Source of the DNA: Nansenia antarctica
Taxonomy: Eukaryota; Chordata; Actinopteri; Argentiniformes; Microstomatidae
Reading direction: 5' to 3'
Length of the DNA stretch: 64,000 bases
Assembly: GCA_963989245.1 (NCBI GenBank)
Contig: OZ022349.1
Coordinates: forward strand, 28,445,474-28,509,473
This document shows positions 8,696 through 19,733 of the stretch, piece by piece (positions within the stretch are counted from its first letter, which is position 1; each line of letters starts with the position of its first letter). The translations under genes and the position numbers were made by a program. Below the pieces are notes generated by a model. It was not told where the DNA came from and ran no database searches. It was given only the letters and a program-made list of their open reading frames with translations.

Positions 8696-11600
8696 TCTCC
8701 TCCAGGAGTGCGCCATCCCATTCAAGGAGATGGACGCCACCCTGGAGGAGGAATGGACACGGGGGGACTCTCTCTGGTCAGGCTCAAACATCGATAGAGC
8801 TGATGGGGTCGGCATTTTGGTGGCCAACCCTTTTCTACGGACCAAAAAGGGGGAGGTTGTAGAGAGCGGGCGAATCCTGGTTCTGGACCTAGAGATCCAG
8901 GGTTCGCCGCTGAGGGTCATCAATGTGTACGGCCCAACCAACGTGGCCAAGAGAGTCTCCCTTTTCAAGAAACTTCGGTCTCTCCTCCTCATCCCCACAC
9001 CAGTCCTAGTGGGGGGAGATTTCAACTGTGCCCTCCGGGATGAGGACCGCAGCAGGCCCAGGAGAGACCGATCCACTACAGAACTTCAGTCCATCATAGA
9101 CGACTTCCAACTGGTAGACGCCGGTGGCACCTCCCCGCCGACACACACAAGGGTGAGTTCCTCCGGGAATTCTTCCTCCAGGATAGACATGTTCTTGCTC
9201 TCGCCAGGTCTGAGGATGGGAACCCTGACCAGCCAGGCGGCCCACTTCTCGGACCACAGGATGTTGACAGTGTCCCTGGAATGGGACGGCCAAACAAGAG
9301 CGGGTAGGGGTACCTGGAGGATGAATACATCGATCCTTCAGGACCCAACAGTGGTGCATTCCTTCTCCAGGCGCTACCTGGAGTGGAGGACCCTAAAAGA
9401 ACTGTTCGACTCCCCGATAGAGTGGTGGGAGATGGTTAAGGCCAGGACAAAGGGCTACTTCGGGTCAGTCGGAAGGAGGAAAGCGGCAGAACAGAGGGCC
9501 AGGTTTCAACACCACAACGCGGCCCTCCAACGCCTGAGTCTCCTACAGCTGGGTGGTCTGGATGTGGCCCGAGAACTGGCCGAGACCAAACAACACCTTG
9601 CCACCCTCTACCGGGAGCAACAACAAAAGAAACAGTTCAGGGAAAAACTCCAGGGCCTGGAGGAGGAGGAGAAATGCACACGCCACTTCTTCCGCAAGGC
9701 ACGGTCAAAACACAAGCCTATCCTGTCCCTATACGACACCAATGGGGACACCGTGTCAGACAGAGGCAACATCCCGGGGGTGGCAAGAGAGTTCTACGAG
9801 AGTCTCTACAACATCAAGACAACCGACGAGACTCTCATGGCCACCTTCCTGGATGGTCTGGACCGGGTCCCCGAGGGTGGTGAGAGTGAGAACCCAGAGC
9901 TGACCACGGAGGAGCTCACCCGGGCCGTGCACTCCTTGAATACACACAAGGCCCCTGGACAGGATGGGATCCCAGCAGAGTTCTACAAGACTCTCTGGGA
10001 TCTCCTCAAGGAGGACTTGGCGGAGGTCTTCAAAGCCGTCTACAGGGAAGGGAGGCTTGGAGAGTCAATGAGACAGAGTACGGTCACACTGATCCCCAAG
10101 AAAGGGGACCTCAAGGACCTCCGGAACTGGCGCCCCATTAATCTCCTCCCAGTGGACTATAAAATCATGACAAAAGCCCTCACCCAACGGTTTCAAACCC
10201 TCCTCCCCTCAGTTATAGCCCCTGACCAAACCTGTAGCGTCCCCGGTAGGTCCATCAACGACAACCTGCTCCTGGTGAGAGACCTCATCCTGCACTCCCA
10301 GGAGCGGAGGTCCCCTTTAGGCCTTCTCAGCCTGGATCAGGAGAAGGCCTTTGACAGGGTTAGCCATGGTTTCCTGCAGAGGGTGCTGAGAGGCATGAAC
10401 TTCCCCCAGCACCTGCTCAACTGGACCGAACTCTGCTACAACAACATCACGAGCAGAGTTCGGATCAACAACCAGTTGACAGACCCCTTCCCCATCAAAG
10501 CTGGAGTACGGCAGGGATGCCCCTTGGCCCCTCTACTGTACGTCATCTACCTGGAGCCGTTCCTACGGAAGATCAGGAGCTCCCCCAACATCATGGGCTA
10601 CCCTCTACCAGGGGCCCGGGGGGAGAGGCTCAAGGTGGTGGCGTACATGGACGACATTACCATCGTCGGCACAGATAGTCGCTCCATTTCCACAGCAACG
10701 AAAGTGGTGGAGGACTACTGTGCAGCCACTGGCGCCCTGATCAGTAGGGGTAAGTGTGAGCTGTTTCTGTCGCAGCACTGGCAGGAGAACCTGGCAACCT
10801 CCTTCCCTGTAAAGACGGAAAACATTAAGCTGCTGGGGATCACCTACCAGAAAGATGGAGGAGCCTCCGGCAGCTGGAAGGAGACCATCCGCCAGGTCCA
10901 AAAGAAGATCTGTGAGTGGAGTGCACGGCCTCTCACAATGACAGGCAAGATCCTGGTCCTGAAGGCTATTGTTCTTCCCATTCTCCTTTACCTGGGCAGG
11001 GTGTTTCCCCCAGACAGAGCAGTATCCAAAACCATCGAAAGGATCATGTTTACCTTTGTCTGGGGGAGCCAGATGGAAAAACTAAAACGCACCACCCTGT
11101 ACAAAACAGTGGAGAATGGGGGGAAAGGGGTCCCAGACATCCTAAACATCATTAGGGCACAGGGACTCTCCAACCTCATCAACAACATCAACAACAAAGA
11201 TAGGAAAGCCAGGTTCTTTGAAATATACTATGCCACACCCATCCTCCGGACACTCAGGGTGACCGCATCAATAAATCACACTGTGCCCTACAGCTGGGAC
11301 CCCCCTCCAGTCTACAAGATATGGAGGGACTTTGCCTTCAGGACAGGATTGTCCGCGGCTGGGCTGGCCTCATGGAAATACAAAGACATTATGACCTTCA
11401 TAAGGTCGAAGGAAACCATTACTCACCCCAAGGCCAGCACAGCCGTGGACTCCAAACAGGTATGGAAAAACATTAATCATAAATGTACTAACAATAAACA
11501 AAAAGACATTGCCTGGATGGCTGCTCATGGTTGTCTCCCCACTAGGGAATTCTTGCATAGGCGGCACATCGCAACGACTGAGAAATGCCCCCACGGATGC

Positions 11601-11981
11601 ACGGACACAGAACACATTAACCACCTGTTCTGTGAGTGCTCCGTGGCCAGGCGGGTCTGGGCCCTGTTTGTTCCCTCTGTCTCCCTAAACAGCCTGCTGA
11701 CCCTGCCCCGCTTGACGGGCGAGAACATCCTCTATGGTCCTCCCGGGGGGTGCACAACCCCCCAACTACAACAACAGTGGAGGATCATCAGCGCCGTCAA
11801 GCAGGTACTCTGGGAGACGAGGAACATCAGGGTCTATCAGAAACAGAGCGTCCACCTGACAACCCTGAGGAGGAGAATCACCCTCTTCCTCAGGGACCAT
11901 GCTATGGTTGACTTTAAAAATAACCCGGATCAAGCAAGAGCGGTGTGGGGGGTGGAGAGATGGAAGGACGTCATCCTCTAA
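8696..11981 (+). pseudogene. TxA-2 ORF2, missing its first ~35 residues
   Basis: The frame is open to the normal ORF2 stop, with endonuclease E (LQECAIP) and all reverse transcriptase motifs (LDQEKAFDRV, GVRQGCPLAPLLY, YMDD) intact. The first endonuclease strand with catalytic N9 is lost. The frame happens to stay open backwards into the satellite to an ATG at 8535, so a chimeric protein with about 54 satellite-encoded residues is formally possible. There is no TxA promoter upstream. I regard it as a dead-on-arrival copy. One change from TxA-1 lies in the conserved KAPGPDG block, which here reads KAPGQDG. Confidence 0.85.
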
Positions 11982-13182
11982 ACCGCCCCCCATGCCGCGC
12001 CGCATCGCCCAACCCACCCCCACCCCGGGCCTACCTCACTACACCACCAGTTCCTGCACTATCACCTTCACCACCGTTCCAGCACAAGCCCTGGTCAGCA
12101 GTATCACCATCACAAGGACCAGGAGAGGAGCAGCGCACAACACCAACAGGGAAGTTTACTGCACCTTCCACCACCTACACATGTACACAGCACTGACCCA
12201 CTTCCTACCCTCACCAGAATATCACCACACACAACCCACAGCCGAACCAGCCGTCTCTGCCAGCACCACCAGCACCAGGATGACCAACACCACTGGGTCA
12301 CAGGGAAGGACTGATCACCCGCCTGACACCAAAATGCACACTACACAAACCATGCACACCTCCCTTCTCTCACTCCTGTATCTTTTCAGGCACATGTCAT
12401 ATCCAGCTCTGACACCTACCCAGGCTTCCAGACCCAGGAGCAGAGACCGGCGGGAACCACCACGTCACCCCAGCACCAACCCCAGGTTCCAACTCAGCGA
12501 CCCCAAACCCCCTGTTCCGGGCCCCCCCCCCCCAACTCCAGGCCCCCAGCTACAGGCCCAGTCCCCTACCCGCCAACCCCCAACCCCCAGCCCGGAACAA
12601 GCTGAGAAGAGCCAGGGAGCTTTTTCCCTGGATAAGCTGTGTACAGGTTTTTCGCCTCTGCTTGCCTGCCATGCGCCGAGCTCTCTGGGCCTCTCCTCGG
12701 GGGCTTCCGGTCGGCCTGCGTGCTCGATCTGCTCCGCCGCTGGGGCGCCTGGTCCGGCTAGCCTCGTGAAGGGCTACAGGAGTCTGAGCCTGGTGGGCTG
12801 GGCCGGATGCGCCGGTGGTGGGGCGGGTCGGGTGAGTCGGGTGTGTGGGGTCCATCGGGGGAGGGAGGTGTAGGAGCCACGGCTTTGCACTGGTGGGCAA
12901 ACTGGATAGTAGTCGCTCTACAACTAGAGGGCTGCAGGGGAATTTTTTTCCCGGATGCACAGCGAACAGGTTTTTTACCCCTGCCTCCTACCGACACTGG
13001 AACCTGGACACTGAACACTGAACACTGAACATTACACTACACTGGACAATACACTGAACACTGAGCACTTTAGTTAGTTTAATGTTGGTTGTTGTTGAAT
13101 GTAATGTCTTAAATGTCTGATTGTTTGATTAATTGATTGTATACACGGTGTTGCGTTTTTATAAAAACCAATAAAAAACACC
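11982..13182 (+). other. TxA-2 3' UTR
   Basis: Nearly identical to the TxA-1 3' UTR, with a slightly shorter poly-C tract and a few substitutions, and the same AATAAAAAACACC end. No gene is supported within it. Confidence 0.8.
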
Positions 13183-14173
13183 TTTTTTTTTCCACCATTG
13201 ATGATTGTCCATTGTTCCTCAAAGGAACATCAGTGGAAAGAATATGTTCTGAGTGGGTACGTCTGCCACAGAAATAAGTAATTTGTTAAAAATAAAAAAA
13301 TAAAAAGCAAGTTCAATTAATTAGGGGGAATTTGATCAAGACAGTTTTGAACAATTCTCATGATTTATGTTTAGCAGAACCGTCATAGCATGCTGTTCAA
13401 TTTCCTTTTTGGAATCAGTACCATTATATTCTCCAAGTATGGAGGGAAGGGTAATTGGAAAATTGTTGATCTATGACTTACATAATTTGATTACAACAAG
13501 TGGTGACTCTTGAGAATGCAATAGAACACCGCGATGCAAATGCTGTTCTCAAGACGTTCCACACTTTGTACATTAAATGACACACCAAGACTATACTTTC
13601 AGGGATCATTTCTATAGTTTTATGCTTGGGAAATGTGTTTCTAAAGTGTCTGGTCTCGCTATCCATGATGATTATGTAAGATATTCTTTTCAGAGCATGA
13701 ATCAGGTGAATTGAAATTACTGTTCATTTTTTTTCCACCATTGATGATTGTCCATTGTTCCTCAAAGGAACATGGGTGGAAAGAATATGTTCTGAGTGGG
13801 TACTTCTGCCACAGAAATAAGTAATTTGTTAAAAAAATAAAAAAATAAAAAGCAAGTTCAATTAATTAGGGGGAATTTGATCAAGACAGTTTGGAACAAT
13901 TCTCATGATTTATGTTTCGCAGAACCGTCATAGCATGCTGTTCAATTTCCTTTTTGGAATCAGTACCATTATATTCTCCAAGTATGGAGGGAAGGGTAAT
14001 TGGAAAATTGTTGATCTATGACTTACATAATTTGATTACAACAAGTGGTGACTCTTGAGAATGCAATAGAACACCGCGATGCAAATGCTGTTCTCAAGAC
14101 GTTCCACACTTTGTACATTAAATGACACACCAAGACTATACTTTCAGGGATCATTTCTATAGTTTTATGCTTG
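13183..14173 (+). repeat. Satellite segment 3
   Basis: From the T-run target of TxA-2 through one complete monomer (about 13309-13850) and into the next as far as TTTATGCTTG (14164-14173), where TxA-3 is inserted. The A-rich unit ends vary by whole AAAAAAT blocks. Confidence 0.88.
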
Positions 14174-15090
14174 CAAGGCCGTGGTATGTAAAATCTGCCG
14201 CCAAGACCACCCGACGTCGGAGTGCACCACGACCAGACCTTGCAACCTGTGCGGGGGACAGTGGCATCTTTACCGTGACTGCCCAAGTTCCTATGCAAGT
14301 AGAGCCCGGGGCTATAAATCCAACCAACCACCACCCCAACCCCCACCCCCACCCCAACCCACACCCCAACCCCCACCCCAACCCACACCCCAACCCACAC
14401 CCAACATGGAGGAAGAGAAGGGAGAGACGGAGGAGGACCGGCGCTCGAGCGATGGGGGGGACGATCAGAGCTCGAGCGACGGAGAAGGAGAAGGAGAGGA
14501 ACCAACCGTCCCAGCACCCCCTACAGACAACCTCAACACCCCCCCCTCCTAAACCCCATTACCACCTCCACCCCCCGCAAAAACACCATGAAGGGGGAGC
14601 CGGCCTCTATTGAGATAGCCACCAGCAGCACACTGCAGATCCACCTCCCCTCCCAATCAGACAGTGAAAATGACTGGAGCTTGGCTCAACCAAAACGCAA
14701 AAGACCACAAAAAAAGGCAATCCGAAAAAAAACAGACAAAAGACTACTCCAGAACCCAAACCCCAACGCCATACAGGTAAGCCGGCTCCCCCCCCCAAAC
14801 CCTCCTCCCCACCCTCTTCCTCTCTCCAGTCATCACATGCTCCTCACCCTGCACAGCCCACCAGCCACCCCCAGTCCATGCTCACCGGACCGTACGGGCC
14901 ACCGAAAATCACCTCATCAACAACACAGATGAGGGGGCCACCAGGCGGTCAGTGGGGAGACAACCCCCACACCATGAGCAGCCAAGGGGAGGTGCCACAC
15001 TATCTGGCCCCCAACGACCCATTGGAGGGCCTCATCCTCATTTGCAATAACTTAGCAAAAATTGGAACAAACCAAATCCAAGAACCATGA
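14174..15090 (+). pseudogene. TxA-3 ORF1 remnant
   Basis: Keeps the second and third CCHC knuckles (CKICRQDHPTSEC, CNLCGGQWHLYRDC) and the tail of ORF1. The frame breaks in a C-run near 14545, again in an A-run near 14745, and again in the C-run near 14790. It ends with the same IQEP and the ATGA overlap into ORF2. Not functional. Confidence 0.85.
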
Positions 15091-18000
15091 AGATAACAAT
15101 CTCATCTCTCAACACCAGAAGCCTCCGGCAACCAGACAAACGGGAGGTCGTCTACCAGTACATCACCCAACATCAGTCAGACATGTATATCCTCCAGGAG
15201 TGCGCCATCCCATTCAAGGAGATGGACGCCACCCTGGAGGAGGAATGGACACGGGGGGACTCTCTCTGGTCAGGCTCAAACATCGATAGAGCTGATGGGG
15301 TCGGCATATTGGTGGCCAACCCTTTTCTGCAGACCAAAAAGGGGGAGGTTGTAGAGAGCGGGCGAATCCTGGTTCTGTACCTAGAGATCCACGGTTCGCC
15401 GCTGAGGGTCATCAATGTGTACGGCCCAAACAACGTGGCCAAGAGAGTCTCCCTTTTCAAGAAACTTCGGTCTCTCCTCCTCATTCCCACACCAGTCCTA
15501 GTGGGGGGAGATTTCAACTGTGCCCTCCGGGATGAGGACCGCAGTAGGCCCAGGAGAGACCGATCCACTACAGAACTTCAGTCCATCATAGACGACTTCC
15601 AACTGGTAGACGCCGGTGGCACCTCCCCGCCGACACACACAAGGGTGAGTTCCTCCGGGAATTCTTCCTCCAGGATAGACATGTTCTTGCTCTCGCCAGG
15701 TCTGAGGATGGGAACCCTGACCAACCAGGCGGCCCACTTCTCGGACCACAGGATGTTGACAGTGTCCCTGGAATGGGACGGCCAAACAAGAGCGGGTAGG
15801 GGAACCTGGAGGATGAATACATCGATCCTTCAGGACCCAACAGTGGTGCATTCCTTCTCCAGGCGCTACCTGGAGTGGAGGACCCTAAAAGAACTGTTCG
15901 ACTCCCCGATAGAGTGGTGGGAGATGGTTAAGGCCAGGACAAAGGGCTACTTCGGGTCAGTCGGAAGGAGGAAAGCGGCAGAACAGAGGGCCAGGTTTCA
16001 ACACCACAACGCGGCCCTCCAACGCCTGAGTCTCCTACAGCTGGGTTGTCTGGATGTGGCCCGAGAACTGGCCGAGACCAAACAACACCTTGCCACCCTC
16101 TACCGGGAGCAACAACAAAAGAAACAGTTCAGGGAAAAACTCCAGGGCCTGGAGGAGGAGGAGAAATGCACACGCCACTTCTTCCGCAAGGCACGGTCAA
16201 AACACAAGCCTATCCTGTCCCTATACGACACCAATGGGGACACCGTGTCAGACAGAGGCAACATCCCGGGCGTGGCAAGAGAGTTCTACGAGAGTCTCTA
16301 CAACATCAAGACAACCGACGAGACTCTCATGGCCACCTTCCTGGATGGTCTGGACCGGGTCCCCGAGGGTGGTGAGAGTGAGAACCCAGAGCTGACCACG
16401 GAGGAGCTCACCCGGGCCGTGCACTCCTTGAATACACACAAGGCTCCTGGACCGGACGGGATCCCAGCAGAGTTTTACAAGACTCTCTGGGATCTCCTGG
16501 AGGAGGACTTGGCGGAGGTCTTCAAAGCCGTCTACAGGGAAGGGAGGCTTGGAGAGTCAATGCGACAGAGTACGGTCACACTGATCCCCAAGAAAGGGGA
16601 CCTCAAGGACCTCCGGAACTGGCGCCCCATCAATCTCCTCCCAGTGGACTATAAAATCATGACAAAAGCCCTCACTCAACGGTTTCAAACCCTCCTCCCC
16701 TCAGTTATAGCCCCTGACCAAACCTGTAGCGTCCCCGGTAGGTCCATCAACGACAACCTGCTCCTGGTGAGAGACCTCACTGCACTCCCAGGAGCGGAGG
16801 TCCCCTTTAGGCCTTCTCAGCCTGGATCAGGAGAAGGCCTTTGACAGGGTTAGCCATGGTTTCCTGCAGAGGGTGCTGAAGGGCATGAACTTCCCCCAGC
16901 ACCTGCTCAACTGGACCGAACTCTGCTACAACAACATCACGAGCAGAGTTCGGATCAACAACCAGTTGACAGACCCCTTCCCCATCAAAGCGGGAGTACG
17001 GCAGGGATGCCCCTTGGCCCCTCTGCTGTACGTCATCTACCTGGAGCCGTTCCTACGGAAGATCAGGAGCTCCCCCAACATCATGGGCTACCCTCTACCA
17101 GGGGCCCGTGGGGAGAGGCTCAAGGTGGTGGCGTACATGGACGACATCACCATCGTCGGCACAGATAGTCGCTCCATTTCCACAGCAACGAAAGTGGTGG
17201 AGGACTACTGTGCAGCCACTGGCGCCCTGATCAATAGGGGTAAGTGTGAGCTGTTTCTGTCGCAGCACTGGCAGGAGAACCTGGCAACCTCCTTCCCTGT
17301 AAAGACGGAAAACATTAAGCTGCTGGGGATCACCTACCAGAAAGATGGAAGGGCCTCCGGCAGCTGGAAGGAGACCATCCGCCAGGTCCAAAAGAAGATC
17401 TGTGAGTGGAGTGCACGGCCCCTCACAATGACCGGCAAGATCCTGGTCCTGAAGGCTATTGTTCTTCCCATTCTCCTTTACCTGGGCAGGGTGTTTCCCC
17501 CAGACAGAGCAGTATCCAAAACCATCGAAAGGATCATGTTTACCTTTGTCTTGGGGAGCCAGATGGAAAAACTAAAACGCACCACCCTGTACAAAACAGT
17601 GGAGAATGGGGGGAAAGGGGTCCCAGACATCCTAAACATCATTAGGGCACAGGGACTCTCCAACCTCATCAACAACATCAACAACAAAGATAGGAAAGCC
17701 AGGTTCTTTGAAATATTCTATGCCACACCCATCCTCCGGACACTCAGGGTGACCGCATTAATAAATCACACTGTGCCCTACAGCTGGGACCCCCCTCCAG
17801 TCTACAAGATATGGAGGGACTTTGCCTTCAGGACAGGATTGTCCGCGGCTGGGCTGGCCTCATGGAAATACAAAGACATTATGACCTTCATAAGGACGAA
17901 GGAAACCATTACTCACCCCAAGGCCAGCACAGCCGTGGACTCCAAACAGGTATGGAAAAACATTAATCATAAATGTACTAACAATAAACAAAAAGACATT

Positions 18001-18471
18001 GCCTGGATGGCTGCTCATGGTTGTCTCCCCACTAGGGAATTCTTGCATAGGCGGCACATCGCAAAGACTGAGAAATGCCCCCACGGATGCACGGACACAG
18101 AACACATTAACCACCTGTTCTGTGAGAGCTCCGTGGCCAGGCGGGTCTGGGCCCTGTTTGTTCCCTCTGTCTCCCTAAACAGCCTGCTGACCCTGCCCCG
18201 CTTGACGGCCGAGAACATCCTGTATGGTCCTCCCGGGGGGTGCACAACCCCCCAACTACAACAACAGTGGAGGATCATCAGCGCCGTCAAGCAGGTACTA
18301 TGGGAGACGAGGAACATCAGGGTCTATCAGAAACAGAGCGTCGACCTGACAACCCTGAGGAGGAGAATCACCCTCTTCCTCAGGGACCATGCTATTATTG
18401 ACTTTAAAAATAACCCGGATCAAGCAAGAGCGGTGTGGGGGGTGGAGAGATGGAAGGACGTCATCCTCTAA
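15087..18471 (+). pseudogene. TxA-3 ORF2 with a 2-bp deletion
   Basis: Endonuclease and the first reverse transcriptase motifs read cleanly to about residue 565. At ~16778 two bases are missing (GACCTCA-CTGCAC where other copies have GACCTCATCCTGCAC). The frame shifts and stops at 16844, just before the LDQEKAFDRV motif. The downstream part is open from about 16873 to 18471 and includes GVRQGCPLAPLLY and YMDD. Apart from this break the copy is well preserved, with scattered substitutions (for example FVLGSQ, CESSVARR). Confidence 0.9.
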
Positions 18472-19672
18472 ACCGCCCCCCATGCCGCGCCGCATCGCCC
18501 AACCCCCCCCCCACCCCGGGCCTACCTCACTACACCACCAGTTCCTGCACTATCACCTTCACCACCGTTCCAGCACAAGCCCTGGTCAGCAGTATCACCA
18601 TCACAAGGACCAGGAGAGGAGCAGCGCACAACACCAACAGGGAAGTTTACTGCACCTTCCACCACCTACACATGTACACAGCACTGACCCACTTCCTACC
18701 CTCACCAGAATATCACCACACACAACCCACAGCCGAACCAGCCCTCTCTGCCAGCACCACCAGCACCAGGATGACCAACACCACTGGGTCACAGGGAAGT
18801 ACTGATCACCCGCCTGACACCAAAATGCACACTACACAAACCATGCACACCTCCCTTCTCTCACTCCTGTATCTTTTCAGGCACATGTCATATCCAGCTC
18901 TGACACCTACCCAGGCTTCCAGACCCAGGAGCAGAGACCGGCGGGAACCACCACGTCACCCCAGCACCAACCCCAGGTTCCAACTCAGCGACCCCAAACC
19001 CCCTGTTCCGGGCCCCCCCCCCCCCAACTCCAGGCCCCCAGCTACAGGCCCAGTCCCCTACCCGCCAACCCCCAACCCCCAGCCCGGGACAAGCTGAGAA
19101 GAGCCAGGGAGCTTTTTCCCTGGATAAGCTGTGTACAGGTTTTTCGCCTCTGCTTGCCTGCCATGCGCCGAGCTCTCTGGGCCTCTCCTCGGGGGCCTCC
19201 GGTCGGCCTGCGTGCTCGATCTGCTCTGCCGCTGGGGCGCCTGGTCCGGCTAGCCTCGTGAAGGGCTACAGGAGTCTGAGCCTGGTGGGCTGGGCCGGAT
19301 GCGCCGGTGGTGGGGCGGGTCGGGTGAGTCGGGTGTGTGGGGTCCCTCGGGGGAGGGAGGTGGGGGAGCCACGGCTTTGCACTGGTGGGCAAACTGGATA
19401 GTAGTCGCTCTACAACTAGAGGGCTGCAGGGGAATTTGTTCCCGGATGCACAGCGAACAGGTTTTTTACCCCTGCCTCCTACCGACACTGGAACCTGGAC
19501 ACTGAACACTGAACACTGAACATTACACTACACTGGACAATACACTGAACACTGAGCACTTTAGTTAGTTTAATGTTGGTTGTTGTTGAATGAAATGTCT
19601 TAAATGTCTGATTGTTTGATTAATTGATTGTATACACGGTGTTGCGTTTTTATAAAACCAATAAAAAACACC
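18472..19672 (+). other. TxA-3 3' UTR
   Basis: Same organisation as in TxA-1, with the poly-C tract near 19014-19025 and the terminal AATAAAAAACACC. No gene is supported within it. Confidence 0.8.
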
Positions 19673-19733
19673 TTTATGCTTGGGAAATGTGTTTCTAAAG
19701 TGTCTGGTCTCGCTATCCATGATGATTATGTAA
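19673..19733 (+). repeat. Satellite segment 4 (61 bp)
   Basis: The stretch of monomer between the TxA target (TTTATGCTTGG) and the HeA target (GATTATGTAA). It shows that TxA-3 and HeA-1 sit 61 bp apart in the same monomer. Confidence 0.88.

Larger units (their letters stand above)
8696..13182 (+). mobile_element. TxA-2: 5'-truncated Tx1-clade LINE
   Basis: Starts within ORF2 at the equivalent of residue ~36 and is otherwise complete to the AAAAAACACC end. The flanks TTTTTTTTCCA (8685-8695) and TTTTTTTTTCCA (13183-13194) form the target duplication, so this copy used a different point of the satellite from TxA-1, TxA-3 and TxA-5. Nucleotide identity with TxA-1 looks very high, which suggests a recent insertion. 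Confidence 0.9.
14174..19672 (+). mobile_element. TxA-3: 5'-truncated Tx1-clade LINE
   Basis: Begins inside the ORF1 zinc-knuckle region and ends with the usual AATAAAAAACACC. The target duplication TTTATGCTTG (14164-14173 and 19673-19682) is at the same satellite position as for TxA-1, while the 5' truncation point differs, so it is an independent insertion. Both ORFs carry frameshifts. Confidence 0.9.
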
